A stretch of 64,000 nt of DNA from Azonexus sp. (GCF_023150235.1 NZ_JAKLLH010000014.1:84052-148051), one strand, 5' to 3'. Shown: positions 9,446-20,480, counted from the stretch's first letter. A program made the numbers and translations. The notes: a model not told the origin generated them from the sequence alone.

Positions 9446-9491
9446 GCAGTCATCCGGTCGTTTCGACCGCTTGCCATCAAGGAGGCCCGCC

Positions 9492-9581
9492 ATGATTTCC
9501 CGTTTGCTCGACCGCTGGTTCGACGACCTGGCCTGGGATTCGTATTTCACGGCGCTGGCGGCGTTGCCGGACAATTTTTGA
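9492..9581 (+). CDS. 29-residue leader frame upstream of katA
   Basis: ATG 9492 is preceded by the near-perfect ribosome site AAGGAGG with seven bases of spacing. The frame encodes 29 residues beginning [19 protein letters not shown], rich in Trp, Asp and hydrophobics and probably amphipathic. It ends 35 bases before the katA start and lies downstream of the predicted promoter. It may be a small protein, a translated leader or a coupling frame; no family is recognised. Confidence 0.5.
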   Translation: MISRLLDRWFDDLAWDSYFTALAALPDNF

Positions 9582-9616
9582 TCGTTTCGCCCGAAACCTC
9601 ATTCAAGGAGAGAACC

Positions 9617-11053
9617 ATGCAAGGCAAGAAACTCACCACCGCGGCCGGCGCGCCGGTTGTCGATAACCAGAACACGATGACCGCCGGCCCGCGCGGCCCG
9701 GTCTTGTTGCAGGACGTGTGGCTGCTCGAAAAGCTGGCCCACTTCGATCGCGAGGTGATCCCCGAGCGGCGCATGCACGCCAAGGGTTCCGGCGCCTACG
9801 GCACCTTCACCGTGACGCAGGACATCACCCGCTACACCCGAGCCAGGATCTTCAGCCAGGTCGGCAAGCAGACCGAACTTTTCGCCCGCTTCACCACCGT
9901 TGCCGGCGAGCGCGGCGCGGCTGATGCCGAGCGCGACATTCGCGGTTTTGCCGTCAAGTTTTATACCGAAGAAGGCAACTGGGACCTGGTCGGCAACAAC
10001 ACGCCGGTGTTCTTCCTGCGCGATCCACTCAAGTTTCCCGACCTCAACCATGCGGTCAAGCGCGACCCGCGTACCAATCTGCGTTCGGCCAAGAACAACT
10101 GGGACTTCTGGACCTCGCTGCCGGAAGCCTTGCACCAGATCACCATCGTCATGTCCGACCGGGGCATCCCGGCCAGCTACCGCCACATGCATGGCTTTGG
10201 CTCGCACACTTTCAGCTTCATCAACGCCGCCAACGAGCGTTACTGGGTCAAGTTCCACTTCCGCACTCACCAAGGCATCAAGAACCTGACCGATGCCGAA
10301 GCGACCGAGATCATCGGCCGCGACCGCGAATCGCACCAGCGCGACCTGCTCGACGCGATTGATCACGGCGATTTCCCGAAATGGACGCTCTACGTCCAGG
10401 TGATGCCGGAAAACGACGCCTCCAAGGTGCCCTACAACCCCTTCGACCTGACCAAGGTCTGGCCGCATGCCGATTACCCCTTGATCGAGGTCGGGGTGAT
10501 GGAGTTGAACCGCAACCCGGAAAATTTCTTCGCTGAAGTCGAGCAGTCGGCCTTCAACCCGGCGGCGGTGGTGCCCGGCATTTCCTTCTCGCCGGACAAG
10601 ATGCTGCAGGCGCGGCTGTTCTCCTACGGCGATGCGCAGCGCTACCGGCTCGGCGTCAATCACCACCAGATTCCGGTGAATGCCCCGAAATGCCCCTTCC
10701 ACAGCTACCACCGCGACGGCGCCATGCGCATCGACGGCAACCACGGCGCGCGCATCGGCTATGAGCCGAACAGCGAGGGCCAGTGGCAGGAGCAGCCGGA
10801 CTACCGCGAGCCGCCGCTGTCGGTTGCAGGCATGGCCGATCACTGGAACCACCGCGAGGATACGGACTACTTCTCGCAGGCCAGCGACCTCTTCCGCCTG
10901 ATGGCGGCCGACGAGCAGCAGCGCCTGTTCGAGAACACCGCCCGCGCCATGGGCGATGCGCCGGAAGCGATCAAGCGCCGCCACATCGAGCACTGCCGCC
11001 AAGCCGACCCGGCCTACGGCGCCGGGGTGGCCAAGGCGCTCGGTCTGTCCTGA
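9617..11053 (+). CDS. katA: Monofunctional heme catalase
   Basis: Small-subunit catalase (478 residues) that dismutates hydrogen peroxide. The start is ATG 9617 after AAGGAGAGAACC; the open frame upstream is not coding. The distal heme His is in [15 protein letters not shown] near residue 54, the catalytic Asn is in [11 protein letters not shown], and the proximal heme region with Tyr is in [15 protein letters not shown]. The segment [14 protein letters not shown] is typical of the family. An OxyR-like site and a 29-codon leader precede it; a small Cys-rich frame follows. Confidence 0.95.
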   Translation: MQGKKLTTAAGAPVVDNQNTMTAGPRGPVLLQDVWLLEKLAHFDREVIPERRMHAKGSGAYGTFTVTQDITRYTRARIFSQVGKQTELFARFTTVAGERGAADAERDIRGFAVKFYTEEGNWDLVGNNTPVFFLRDPLKFPDLNHAVKRDPRTNLRSAKNNWDFWTSLPEALHQITIVMSDRGIPASYRHMHGFGSHTFSFINAANERYWVKFHFRTHQGIKNLTDAEATEIIGRDRESHQRDLLDAIDHGDFPKWTLYVQVMPENDASKVPYNPFDLTKVWPHADYPLIEVGVMELNRNPENFFAEVEQSAFNPAAVVPGISFSPDKMLQARLFSYGDAQRYRLGVNHHQIPVNAPKCPFHSYHRDGAMRIDGNHGARIGYEPNSEGQWQEQPDYREPPLSVAGMADHWNHREDTDYFSQASDLFRLMAADEQQRLFENTARAMGDAPEAIKRRHIEHCRQADPAYGAGVAKALGLS

Positions 11054-11083
11054 AACTTGGGAAAACCCTGGCAGGAGAAAAAG

Positions 11084-11161
11084 ATGAGCGGGAAATGTTG
11101 TCGCAGCGATCCGCCGTGCAGGAACTGCCCGAAACGCAGGAAAGGAAAAAAGAAGGGCTGA
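11084..11161 (+). CDS. 25-residue cysteine-rich basic peptide
   Basis: A short frame 30 bases after katA with a good ribosome site (CAGGAGAAAAAG before ATG 11084). It encodes MSGKCCRSDPPCRNCPKRRK plus a GKKKG tail. Four of 25 residues are Cys in a CC-x5-C-x2-C arrangement, and the tail is lysine/arginine rich. Such spacing suggests metal binding. I recall similar CC...PPC-x2-CP small proteins in other proteobacteria, but this cannot be checked here. It may be co-transcribed with katA. Confidence 0.55.
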   Translation: MSGKCCRSDPPCRNCPKRRKGKKKG

Positions 11162-11310
11162 AGGAGGTCGCGGCACGCGATACCCGGTTTTCCGGAGATC
11201 GTGTGCCGCTTGTCGTTACACATCGGCACATCCCCGCCCTTGCCCCACTGGCTGCTTTTCGGCAACAATATAAGCCTTCGATTATATAAATCAGGGATGG
11301 AAGAACAGCC

Positions 11311-11691
11311 ATGTACAAGACCGTTGTCGATAGCAGCCTGAAGATCAAGGTAAATGCCGGTAAGTTTGAAGCCGATTACGCGCTCGATGGTTCGGCGATG
11401 AATCCACTGGAGGCGTTTTATGCCTCATTGGCGGCGTGTGCGGCGGTGTTTACCAAGAAGGCGTGCAAGTCGCTGGGAGTATCGGCGGCGGGCATCGAGA
11501 TCGACTGCAAGCCGTTTGCCGGCCCCGGTGGCCCGCTGACCTTGTCCAAGTTCCGTACCGAAGTGCGTTTTCCGGCTGGATTCAGCGCTGAGCAGAAGGC
11601 GGCGATCATCGACAGCATCCAGCATTGCGCGGTCAAGGAAATCGTCAAGACCGGTGCCGGCATCGAGTTTCTGGTGGACGAAGTGGCCTGA
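11311..11691 (+). CDS. OsmC/Ohr-family protein
   Basis: A 126-residue protein of the OsmC fold. The helix NPLEAFYASLAACAAVFTKK carries a Cys of the type used by OsmC/Ohr peroxidases, and the second Cys lies in SIQHCAVKEIV. Known members reduce organic hydroperoxides with a Cys pair; the second Cys spacing suggests a YhfA-like subgroup whose substrate is unclear. Upstream is an AT-rich stretch (TATATAAAT near 11284) and the ribosome site GGGATGGAAG. Proximity to catalase supports a stress role. Confidence 0.8.
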   Translation: MYKTVVDSSLKIKVNAGKFEADYALDGSAMNPLEAFYASLAACAAVFTKKACKSLGVSAAGIEIDCKPFAGPGGPLTLSKFRTEVRFPAGFSAEQKAAIIDSIQHCAVKEIVKTGAGIEFLVDEVA

Positions 11692-11742
11692 TCCGGCCCG
11701 CGTTCGTGCATTACCGGGTTCCCCTTTCCCCGGTACGATGCA

Positions 11743-11782
11743 GCAAAAAAGCCCGCCTGCGATAGCAGTGCGGGTTTTTTTG
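11743..11782. terminator. Bidirectional intrinsic terminator
   Basis: A stem AAAAAAGCCCGC / GCGGGTTTTTTT with a 12-base loop between the convergent OsmC-like gene (+) and grxD (-). Runs of A and T on both sides make it functional in either direction. Confidence 0.85.
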
Positions 11783-11841
11783 CGTCGGCCGGCAGGGCCG
11801 AACTCGGAGCCTGTGAATTATCGGGGTGATTTCACCGGCTC

Positions 11842-12165
11842 TCAGGCCTTGGCGGTGCCTTGCAGCAACTCCTGCAGCTCGCCGGCCTGGTACATCTCTT
11901 TCATGATGTCGCAGCCGCCGATGAACTCGCCCTTGATGTAGAGCTGCGGAATGGTCGGCCAGTTGGCGTATTCCTTGACGCCCTGGCGGATTTCTTCGTC
12001 GGCCAGCACGTTGACCGTGACAAAGTCGGTCACACCGCAGAGCTTGAGGATTTGCACGGCGGTCGCGGAGAAGCCGCACTGCGGGAAGCGGGCGTCGCCC
12101 TTCATGTAGAGGACGACCGGGTTGGTGGTGACGGTTTCTTTGATGCGTTGCTGAACGTCGGACAT
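11842..12165 (-). CDS. grxD: Monothiol glutaredoxin, Grx4 type
   Basis: A 107-residue monothiol glutaredoxin with the active-site CGFS in [11 protein letters not shown] and the glutathione-binding segment [20 protein letters not shown]. In known systems Grx4 binds and transfers [2Fe-2S] clusters. The start [11 protein letters not shown] matches homologues; an upstream in-frame start would add 17 residues. It is the last gene of the minus-strand hemA-prfA-prmC-grxD series, 13 bases after prmC. Confidence 0.94.
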   Translation of the reverse strand: MSDVQQRIKETVTTNPVVLYMKGDARFPQCGFSATAVQILKLCGVTDFVTVNVLADEEIRQGVKEYANWPTIPQLYIKGEFIGGCDIMKEMYQAGELQELLQGTAKA

Positions 12166-12178
12166 GCTGACTCCAAAT

Positions 12179-13009
12179 TTAACGATGGCCGACACTGACG
12201 CGGTCGATACCGGCAAGGTCGGGGTGGGTTTGCGCCGCTTTGAACCCGGCGGCGGTCAATAAGTTCCGGCTGGCGGCGCCCTGATCGTAGCCGTGCTCGA
12301 ACAGCAGCCAGCCCGCCGGTTGCAGATACTCCGCTGCGCCGGCGACGATCTCGCGGATGCAGGCCAGGCCGTTGCCGCCCTGATCCTGGTCGGTGAGCGC
12401 CAGCTGCGGCTCGAAGGGCAGGCCGTTCAAGGCCAGATGCGGATCGCCGGCAGCGATGTAAGGCGGGTTCGACACGATCAGGTCGAAGCACTCGCCGGCC
12501 AGCGGCGCAAACCAGCTCCCGGCGCGAAAATCGACGCAGGCGCCGAGGCGGCCGGCGTTGTTGCGGGCGACGGCCAGTGCGCCGGGCGACAGGTCGACGG
12601 CGACCACTTCCGCCTGCGGGCATTCCAGCGCCAGCGAAATCGCGGCAATGCCGGAGCCGGTGCCGAGATCGACGATGCGCGGCGGGCGGCCGACCGGCCA
12701 AGCCTGCAGCCGCTGCAAGGCCAGTTCGATCAGCAGCTCGGTTTCCGGGCGCGGGATCAAGACATCCGGCGAGACCTGGAACACCCGGCCGCGAAACTCG
12801 GCCTCGCCGACCAGATAGGCAAAAGGCTCGCCAGCGGCGCGGCGTTCGACCCACTCCAGATACTGCGCCAGCGCTGGCGCGAAGACCGGGGTTTCCGGAC
12901 GCACCAGCAGGTCGCTGTGGCTGCAGCCGGTGGCGAATTGCAGCAACAGCCGCGCGTCGAGCCGGTCGATCCGGCCGCGCGCGGCGGCCAGCGCTTCGCC
13001 CAGGGTCAT
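12179..13009 (-). CDS. prmC: Release factor glutamine methyltransferase
   Basis: A 276-residue SAM-dependent enzyme that N5-methylates the Gln of the GGQ motif in peptide release factors. The SAM-binding loop [15 protein letters not shown] and the catalytic NPPY in [14 protein letters not shown] are present. The helical N-terminal domain begins [18 protein letters not shown] 13009 is two bases after the prfA stop, so enzyme and substrate are translationally coupled, the common arrangement. Confidence 0.95.
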   Translation of the reverse strand: MTLGEALAAARGRIDRLDARLLLQFATGCSHSDLLVRPETPVFAPALAQYLEWVERRAAGEPFAYLVGEAEFRGRVFQVSPDVLIPRPETELLIELALQRLQAWPVGRPPRIVDLGTGSGIAAISLALECPQAEVVAVDLSPGALAVARNNAGRLGACVDFRAGSWFAPLAGECFDLIVSNPPYIAAGDPHLALNGLPFEPQLALTDQDQGGNGLACIREIVAGAAEYLQPAGWLLFEHGYDQGAASRNLLTAAGFKAAQTHPDLAGIDRVSVGHR

Positions 13010-13011
13010 GC

Positions 13012-14094
13012 TCAGTTCTGCTCCGCCAGCTCGGCGAGCAGGTCGGCCTGGTGTTCGGCGGCCAGCGCGTCGAGCACTTCGTCCATGTCGCCTTCCATGA
13101 TGCTGGCGATTTTGTACAGAGTCAGGTTGATGCGGTGGTCGGTGACCCGGCCCTGCGGGAAGTTGTAGGTGCGGATGCGCTCGGAGCGGTCGCCGGAGCC
13201 GATCAGGCTCTTGCGCGTGCTGGCGATCTTGCTCTGCTGCTCGCGCAACTGGATGTCCTTGATCCGCGCCGCCAGCACCTTCATCGCCGACGCCTTGTTG
13301 GCGTGCTGCGAGCGGCCATCCTGACATTCGGCAACGATCCCGGTCGGGATATGGGTGATGCGCACCGCCGAATCGGTCTTGTTGATGTGCTGGCCGCCGG
13401 CGCCAGACGCGCGGAAGGTGTCGATGCGCAGGTCGGCCGGGTTGAGGTTGACGTCCTCGACCTCGTCGGCTTCCGGCATTACCGCGACGGTACAGGCCGA
13501 GGTGTGGATGCGGCCCTGGGTTTCGGTTTCCGGCACCCGTTGCACGCGATGGCCGCCGGATTCGAACTTGAGCCGCGAATAGGCGCCGTAGCCGCCGATC
13601 CGGCAGATCACTTCCTTGTAACCGCCGAGATCGGAGTCGCTGGCCGACATCACTTCGACCTGCCAGCGCTGGCGTTCGGCGTAGCGCGAGTACATGCGGA
13701 AGAGGTCGCCGGCAAACAGCGCCGACTCGTCGCCACCGGTGCCGGCGCGGATTTCGAGCAGCACGCTCTTGTCGTCGTTGGGGTCCTTGGGCAGCAGCAG
13801 CTTCTGCAGCTCGACCTCGAAACCGGGCAGACGGGCGCGGGCGCCGGCGATTTCCTCTTCGGCGAACTCCTTCATGTCCGGGTCGGCGAGCATTGCCTCG
13901 GCCTCGACGATGTCGTTTTCCGCCTGGCGGAAAGCGTTGAACTGCAGCACCACCGGCTCGACCTCGGCGCGCTCGCGGCTCAGCTTGCGGAACTGGTCCA
14001 TGTCCTTGGCCACATCCGGCGCCGCCAGCAGGCGGTCGATTTCGTCGAGGCGGTCGACCAGCAGGTCGAGTTTCTGGCGGATGCTGGCTTTCAT
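13012..14094 (-). CDS. prfA: Peptide chain release factor 1
   Basis: A 360-residue class I release factor reading UAG and UAA. The GGQ motif is in [17 protein letters not shown]. The codon-recognition loop of the RF1 type is expected in the middle domain. The start [20 protein letters not shown] is chosen; an in-frame upstream extension lacks family similarity. It lies between hemA and prmC on the same strand. Confidence 0.95.
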   Translation of the reverse strand: MKASIRQKLDLLVDRLDEIDRLLAAPDVAKDMDQFRKLSRERAEVEPVVLQFNAFRQAENDIVEAEAMLADPDMKEFAEEEIAGARARLPGFEVELQKLLLPKDPNDDKSVLLEIRAGTGGDESALFAGDLFRMYSRYAERQRWQVEVMSASDSDLGGYKEVICRIGGYGAYSRLKFESGGHRVQRVPETETQGRIHTSACTVAVMPEADEVEDVNLNPADLRIDTFRASGAGGQHINKTDSAVRITHIPTGIVAECQDGRSQHANKASAMKVLAARIKDIQLREQQSKIASTRKSLIGSGDRSERIRTYNFPQGRVTDHRINLTLYKIASIMEGDMDEVLDALAAEHQADLLAELAEQN

Positions 14095-14235
14095 GGGCGA
14101 GGGGCGAAAAGGATGAAGAGAGGGGGGAATGGACGGCAAGGCGCAGGCCAAGCCGGCGGCAGGCCGTACGGGGCGGGTATTTTACCCGGAATTGCCAGTC
14201 ACCATCGGCGGTGGCCGGCATGCCGGTGAGAAAGG

Positions 14236-14265
14236 CCGGTTTGCACGGTCGACCGTGAAAACCGG
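14236..14265. repeat. Dispersed palindromic repeat, 3' of hemA
   Basis: The perfect 14-bp palindrome CACGGTCGACCGTG (14244-14257) is extended by GCCGGTTT on the left and AAACCGGC on the right, giving a 30-base near-perfect palindrome. It lies 10 bases after the hemA stop and upstream of prfA, so it may end or attenuate hemA transcription. Confidence 0.85.
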
Positions 14266-14275
14266 CGAAAACCGC

Positions 14276-15529
14276 TCAGTGGCCGTCGGCGTGGAGGTGG
14301 AACAAGCGCGACGCGGCGGCCTGCAACTGGCTGCGGTCTTCGCCTTCGGCCAGGTTGAGCGTCTGTGTCGGTGCATGCAGGAACTTGTTGGTCAGGCGTT
14401 GCGACAACTGCTCCAGCACTTTTTCCGGGTTCTCGCCTTTGGCCAGCAGCTTCAGCGCGTGTTCCATCTCGTGCCGGCGCATCCGCTCGGCGGCGTCGCG
14501 CAGACCGCGGATCACCGGCACCGTCTCGCGCGACTGCAGCCAGCCGAGGAATTCGCGGACCCGCTCGCCGATGATGCCTTCGGCCTCGACCACCGCCGCC
14601 TGGCGCGATTCGAGACCGCTGGCGACGACCTGGGCGAGATCGTCGACGGTGTACAGGAAGACGTCGTCGAGCTGGCCGACCTCGGCTTCGATATCGCGCG
14701 GCACGGCCAGATCAACCATAAAGATCGGCCGGTGGCGACGCGCCTTGACCGCCCGCTCGACCATGCCCAGGCCGATGATCGGCAGCGGGCTGGCGGTGCA
14801 GGAAACGACGATGTCGTGGCGCGGCAGGTGCTCGGCGAGTTCGTCGAGGCGGATCGCGGCGCCGCCGTATTGCTCGGCCAGCGCCCGCCCGCGCTCGACG
14901 GTGCGGTTGGCGATGGTGACGCTCTTCGGCTTCTGCGCGCAGAAGTGCGCGGCGCAGAGTTCGATCATTTCGCCGGCACCGATGAACAGCACGTTCTGCT
15001 CGGCAATCGACGGGAAGATGCGCTCGGCGAGATGCACGCCGGCGGCGGCCATCGAGACGATGTTGGCACCGATGGCGGTAGTGGTGCGAACTTCCTTGGC
15101 GACCGAGAACGAGCGCTGGAACAGCTTGTGCAGTTGCGTCCCGAGGGTGCCGCTCTCTTCGGCGGTGCGTACCGCATCCTTCATCTGGCCGAGGATCTGC
15201 GGTTCGCCGATGACCATCGAATCGAGGCCGCTGGCGACGCGGAAGGCGTGGCGGATGGCTTCGGGCTGGTCGTGGGTATAGAGGTAGGGTGCCAGTTCCT
15301 GGCGCTCGACCTGGTGGAAATGCGACAGCCAGTCGATCACCACTTCGGGCGACTCGGCCGAACAGTAGATCTCGGTGCGGTTGCAGGTCGACAGGATCGC
15401 CACTTCCTTGACCGGGCGATTGCGCGTCAGGTCGGCCAGCGCGTGCTGCAACTTGTCGGCGCCAAAGGCCACGCGTTCGCGGATTGCGAGCGGCGCGGAG
15501 TGATGGTTGAGGCCGAGGGTAAAAATCAC
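14276..15529 (-). CDS. hemA: Glutamyl-tRNA reductase
   Basis: Reduces glutamyl-tRNA to glutamate-1-semialdehyde, the committed step of C5 tetrapyrrole synthesis. At 417 residues it has the usual length. It uses a GTG start (15527-15529). The N-terminal [14 protein letters not shown], the catalytic Cys in [12 protein letters not shown], the NADPH-binding [12 protein letters not shown] and the C-terminal dimerisation helix are seen. It is the first gene of the minus-strand unit, with an extended -10 promoter just upstream. Confidence 0.96.
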   Translation of the reverse strand: MIFTLGLNHHSAPLAIRERVAFGADKLQHALADLTRNRPVKEVAILSTCNRTEIYCSAESPEVVIDWLSHFHQVERQELAPYLYTHDQPEAIRHAFRVASGLDSMVIGEPQILGQMKDAVRTAEESGTLGTQLHKLFQRSFSVAKEVRTTTAIGANIVSMAAAGVHLAERIFPSIAEQNVLFIGAGEMIELCAAHFCAQKPKSVTIANRTVERGRALAEQYGGAAIRLDELAEHLPRHDIVVSCTASPLPIIGLGMVERAVKARRHRPIFMVDLAVPRDIEAEVGQLDDVFLYTVDDLAQVVASGLESRQAAVVEAEGIIGERVREFLGWLQSRETVPVIRGLRDAAERMRRHEMEHALKLLAKGENPEKVLEQLSQRLTNKFLHAPTQTLNLAEGEDRSQLQAAASRLFHLHADGH

Positions 15530-15561
15530 CGGTCGAGGTTCTTCACTGGAATCGGGCCGCG

Positions 15562-15570
15562 ATTATAACA
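15562..15570 (-). promoter_or_regulatory. Extended -10 promoter of hemA
   Basis: On the minus strand TGTTATAAT gives a perfect TATAAT with an upstream TG-N extension. Transcription would start about 25 bases before the hemA GTG. No good -35 is present, which is usual for extended -10 promoters. Confidence 0.65.
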
Positions 15571-15620
15571 CCCGCCGGGCAGGGGCATTTTTGATGCAAA
15601 TGCCCCTGCCGCGGTTCCGG

Positions 15621-16693
<1,073 letters not shown>

Positions 16694-16697
<4 letters not shown>

Positions 16698-17569
16698 TGG
16701 GTTTTCTCGCCGGGAAGTTCTGCGTTCAGCATGTCGGTTTCCTTGCGCATGCGCCATTCGACGATGGTCTTGGCGACCAGCGTGACCAGCGCCAGCAAGG
16801 CCAGCACCGACGCCGCAGCGAAGGCGCCGATGGCGTTGTATTCGTTGTAAAGGATTTCGACGTGCAGCGGCAGGGTGTTGGTCTCGCCGCGAATGTGGCC
16901 GGAGACCACCGACACCGCGCCGAATTCGCCCATCGCCCGCGCGTTCGACAGGATCACGCCGTAGAGCAGGCCCCACTTGATGTTGGGCAGGGTCACCCGC
17001 CAGAACATCTGCCAGCCGGAGGCACCGAGCGAAATCGCCGCCTCTTCCTCGTCCTTGCCCTGCGACTGCATCAGCGGGATCAACTCGCGGGCAATGAAGG
17101 GGAAGGTGATGAACAAGGTGGCGATGATCATCCCCGGCACGGCGAAAATCACCTTGTATTCATTGGCCGCCAGCCATGGTCCGAAATAGCCCTGGGCGCC
17201 GAAGAGCAGGATGAAGATCAGCCCGGCGACCACTGGCGATACCGCAAACGGCAGGTCGATCAGGGTGATCAGCAGGCTCTTGCCGCGAAAATCGAATTTG
17301 GCGATGACCCAGGCAGCGGCGACGCCAAACAGGATATTGAAGGGCAGCACGGCCAGCGCGATGACCACGGTCAACCAGATCGCCGAGCGGGTTTCCGGGT
17401 CTTTCAGCGCTTCGAGATAGACCGGCAGGCCCTGCGCCAGCGCTTCGACGAAGACCGCCAGCAGCGGCATGCCGAGGAAGAAGAAGAGGAAGCCGAGGCC
17501 GACGGCGAGCAGGGTGGCGCGCACCCAGGCCGGCTCCTGCGTCGCGCGGGTCAATTTGTTGTGGCTCAT
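16694..17569 (-). CDS. cysW: Sulfate/thiosulfate ABC transporter permease CysW
   Basis: A 291-residue inner-membrane permease with about six TM helices and the EAA-type loop [22 protein letters not shown] that docks the ATPase. The N-terminal region [20 protein letters not shown] and [20 protein letters not shown] are typical of CysW. It overlaps both cysT and cysA by four bases. Confidence 0.94.
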
Positions 17570-18456
17570 GCACCCTCTCCTTGCTTGGCCTTGCCGGCGG
17601 CGACTTCGAGCGGCTCGACATTTTCATGGCCGCTTTTGTGTCGACTCGCCGCCCACCATTGCAGGACGTTGATCACCAGCAGCAGCACAAAGGAAATCGC
17701 CAGCATCACCACCGCCAGCGCAGTGGCACCGAGCACGTCGTATTGCTCCAGCTTGGAAATGATCAGCAGCGGCACGATCTCGGAGACCAGCGGGATATTG
17801 CCGGCGATGAAGATCACCGAACCGAACTCGCCCAGCGCGCGGGCAAAGGCCAGCGCAAAGCCTGTCAGCAGCGCCGGACCGATCGCCGGGAAGATGACCT
17901 TGACAAAGGTCTGCCAGCGCGAGGCGCCGAGCGACGCCGCAGCCTCCTCGACTTCGGTCTCGATGTCCTCGATCACCGGCTGCAGCGTGCGCACCACAAA
18001 CGGCAGGGTGACGAAAGTCAGCGCGACGACGATCCCGAGCGGGGTGTAGGCAACCTTGAAGCCGAGCGGTTCGAGATACTGGCCAAGCCAGCCGTTGCCG
18101 GCGTAAAGCGTGGCCAGCGTGATCCCGGCGACCGCCGTCGGCAGCGCGAAGGGCAGGTCGACCAGGGCATCGACGAAACGCTTGCCGGGGAAGGAGTAAC
18201 GCACCAGCACCCAGGCCACGATCAGCCCGAAGAAGGCGTTGATCGACGCCGCCAGCAGCGAGGAGACGAAGGTGACGCGAAACGCCGCCAGCGAACGTTC
18301 GCCGAGCGCGATGTCGAGAATTTGTGCAAAGCCGAGTTCCGACGCCTTGAGGATCATGCCGCCCAAGGGCAGCAGGATCAGCAGCGACAGGTAGACCAGC
18401 GTGTAACCGAGCGCCAGGCCGAAGCCGGGGAGCACGCGTTGGGATGGTGCGGACAT
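17566..18456 (-). CDS. cysT: Sulfate/thiosulfate ABC transporter permease CysT
   Basis: A 296-residue inner-membrane permease, the CysW partner. The N-terminus VLPGFGLALGYTLVYLSLLI and the EAA loop EEAAASLGASRWQTFVKVIFP are typical. RALGEFGSVIFIAGNIP is the CysT counterpart of the CysW motif. The stop overlaps the cysW start. A repeat copy separates it from the upstream binding-protein gene, which may set a higher expression level for the binding protein. Confidence 0.94.
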   Translation of the reverse strand: MSAPSQRVLPGFGLALGYTLVYLSLLILLPLGGMILKASELGFAQILDIALGERSLAAFRVTFVSSLLAASINAFFGLIVAWVLVRYSFPGKRFVDALVDLPFALPTAVAGITLATLYAGNGWLGQYLEPLGFKVAYTPLGIVVALTFVTLPFVVRTLQPVIEDIETEVEEAAASLGASRWQTFVKVIFPAIGPALLTGFALAFARALGEFGSVIFIAGNIPLVSEIVPLLIISKLEQYDVLGATALAVVMLAISFVLLLVINVLQWWAASRHKSGHENVEPLEVAAGKAKQGEGA

Positions 18457-18470
18457 GTTTTTATTGAAAT

Positions 18471-18500
18471 TCCGGGTTGACCGTAAAAATGCAAACAGCG
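18471..18500. repeat. Degenerate dispersed repeat between sbp and cysT
   Basis: TCCGGGTTGACCGTAAAAAT matches one arm of the repeat family (GTTGACCGT core). It lies in the 111-base gap after sbp, where it could act as an RNA structure separating sbp from cysTWA. Confidence 0.6.
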
Positions 18501-18567
18501 CCGGTGATCCGCCTCCAGGCCGCTGACCCTTGGCGATTTCCCGGCGCCTGACAGCAAGCGCTGCCGC

Positions 18568-19566
18568 TTACTTGGCGACGTAAATCTGGTCGAAGCTGCC
18601 GCCGTCCTTGAAGTGGGTAACGAAAGCCTTGTGGGCGCCGCCGAAGACTTCATCGACGGTGAAGGTCTTCACCGGCGGGAAGAAAGCGGCGTACTTCTTC
18701 AGCAGTTCGGGGTCGCGCGGCCGCAGGTAGTTCTGCGCGGCGTTCTCCTGGCCCTCCTTGGACCACAGGTATTCGAGGTAAGCGGTGGCCTGCTTGCGCG
18801 TCCCCTTCTTGTCCACCACCTTGTCTACCACCGCCACCGGGAACTCGGTCTGCATGGTCAGGCTGGGATGGATGACCTCGAACTCGCCCTTGCCGAATTC
18901 CTTGGCGATCATTTCGGCTTCGGACTCGAAGGTGATCAGCACGTCGCCGAGGCGGCGCTGCATGAAGGTGGTGGTCGCATCGCGGCCGCCGGCGGCAAAC
19001 AGCGGTGCATTCTTGAGCAACTTGCCGACGAATTCCTGCGCCTTGGCATCGTTGCCGCCCGGCTGGCGCAGCGCCCAGGCCCAGGCCGAGAGATAGGTAT
19101 TGCGGCCGTTGCCGGTGTTCTTGGGATGCGGAATGATCACCTGCACGCCGGCGGCAGCCAGATCGCCCCAGTCCTTCAGCGCCTTGGGGTTGCCCTTGCG
19201 CACGATGAAGACCATCGCCGAAGTGTAGGGCGAGGCATTGTTGGGAAATTTCTTGGCCCAGTCCTTGGCCACCAGCCCCTTGTCGGCGAGGAACTCGACG
19301 TCGTTGGCCTGGTTCATGGTCACCACGTCGGCTTCCAGACCGTCGGCGACGGCGCGCACCTGCTTGGTCGAGCCGGCGTGCGACTGCTTCAGCTCCAGGC
19401 TCTCGCCGGTCTTGGCCTTCCAGTATTTCTGGAACAGCGGGTTGTAATCCTTGTAGACGTCGCGGGCGACGTCGTAGGAAGCATTCAGCAAGGTCGCATC
19501 GGCCAGGGCAGTGGCGCTGGCCAGTGCCAGGAAGAGAGAGGAAACAGTCAGACGCAAGGATTTCAT
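18568..19566 (-). CDS. sbp: Sulfate-binding periplasmic protein
   Basis: A 332-residue substrate-binding protein with a Sec signal peptide (LRLTVSSLFLALASATALA). The mature part starts DATLLNASYDVARDVYKDYN, characteristic of Sbp/CysP. Motifs include GDVLITFESEAEMI and a C-terminal LRPRDPE segment. It delivers sulfate to CysTWA. It is the first gene of the minus-strand sulfate operon, with an AT-rich regulatory region upstream. Confidence 0.94.
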   Translation of the reverse strand: MKSLRLTVSSLFLALASATALADATLLNASYDVARDVYKDYNPLFQKYWKAKTGESLELKQSHAGSTKQVRAVADGLEADVVTMNQANDVEFLADKGLVAKDWAKKFPNNASPYTSAMVFIVRKGNPKALKDWGDLAAAGVQVIIPHPKNTGNGRNTYLSAWAWALRQPGGNDAKAQEFVGKLLKNAPLFAAGGRDATTTFMQRRLGDVLITFESEAEMIAKEFGKGEFEVIHPSLTMQTEFPVAVVDKVVDKKGTRKQATAYLEYLWSKEGQENAAQNYLRPRDPELLKKYAAFFPPVKTFTVDEVFGGAHKAFVTHFKDGGSFDQIYVAK

Positions 19567-19600
19567 GGCGGGGGCTCCAGATTCGATGCAGGCAATTTAG

Positions 19601-19665
19601 CCGAGGCTCTTTATAACAACAAATAAGATTTAAGAATTTGCTTATATCTTGTGGTTATTCTTCTA
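19601..19665 (-). promoter_or_regulatory. AT-rich promoter region of the sulfate operon
   Basis: In this otherwise GC-rich window, 19605-19665 is strikingly AT-rich, with TATAAA on the minus strand (19610-19615) as a likely -10. No consensus -35 is seen. CysB-activated promoters elsewhere look like this, so CysB or Cbl control is inferred, not shown. Confidence 0.4.
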
Positions 19666-19761
19666 TGGGGCAGGCAGCAACAGCTACCGCGACGGCCAGA
19701 GACAAGCCCCGGCCAAGCGGCTATCATTCGTACCTACCCCAACCTCCCGCTGTCCGAAACG

Positions 19762-20346
19762 ATGCGCGCCTCCCTGCCTGCCACCCTGCTCCTGTCCTCC
19801 CTGCTCGCCGCCTGCGCCATCAAGGGCGACATTCCGCCGAGCAAGCACATTTCGCAAAAAGGCGCGCTCAAGGTGCATCCTGGCCTGCTCGGCCAGCCGG
19901 TGCCGCCCGAGCTGCAGGCGGAGGTCCGGCCGGCAACGAACGCCGCCGCCAGGCCGGCGGATGCTCCCGGCAGCGTAGCGCCTGCCGCCGATCCGCTGAG
20001 TGTGCGCAATGTGCACTTCGAGCTCGACAGTACCGCCATTGGCGCCGATTACGACAGCGTGCTGCAGGCGCATGCCCGCCACCTCGCCGCCAACCCGGCG
20101 CTGCGCGTCCGTATCGAAGGCCACGCCGACGAGCGCGGTCCCAGCGATTACAACCGCCGTCTCGGCCAGAAGCGCGCCGACAACGTGCGCCAGGCGCTGA
20201 TTGGCCACGGCGCCCCGGAAAGCCGCATCGCCATTCGCAGTCTCGGCGAATCCCAGCCACGGCAGAGGGGGCACGACGAGGGGTCGTGGTCCGAGAACCG
20301 GCGTGCCGAACTGGTGTACGACCGCCAGGACAAGCCCGGCCACTGA
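19762..20346 (+). CDS. OmpA-family peptidoglycan-associated lipoprotein
   Basis: A 194-residue protein. The N-terminus MRASLPATLLLSSLLAACAI has a signal peptide with lipobox LAAC, so it should be lipidated. After a Pro/Ala-rich linker comes an OmpA-like peptidoglycan-binding domain (VHFELDSTAIG, RIEGHADERGPSDYNRRLGQKRADNVRQAL). The family anchors the outer membrane to peptidoglycan. It resembles Pal but is not with tol genes, so Pal itself is not claimed. It diverges from sbp. Confidence 0.85.
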   Translation: MRASLPATLLLSSLLAACAIKGDIPPSKHISQKGALKVHPGLLGQPVPPELQAEVRPATNAAARPADAPGSVAPAADPLSVRNVHFELDSTAIGADYDSVLQAHARHLAANPALRVRIEGHADERGPSDYNRRLGQKRADNVRQALIGHGAPESRIAIRSLGESQPRQRGHDEGSWSENRRAELVYDRQDKPGH

Positions 20347-20430
20347 GCCGCATCGCCGGGAAGGGCCGCAAGCTCCGGCGGGGGGCGGCATGCTTTCTGC
20401 CGAGTTGCCATCTTCCGCCAGCAAAAACCC

Positions 20431-20480
20431 CCCTTTTCCGCTGTTGACCGTGGAAGGCGAAAAACTCTGCCATTTTCTGC
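20431..20480. repeat. Degenerate dispersed repeat after the OmpA-like gene
   Basis: CCGCTGTTGACCGTGGAAGG followed by GAAAAACTCTGCCATTTTC. It carries the GTTGACCGTG core and an A-rich/T-rich inner part like the hairpins elsewhere. The rest of the 460-base gap before the octaheme cytochrome gene holds only regulatory sequence. Confidence 0.55.

Noticed and set aside
12577-14229. Open frame of about 550 codons on the plus strand opposite prmC and prfA
   Set aside because: Antisense shadow of two well-supported genes; no motif or ribosome site.
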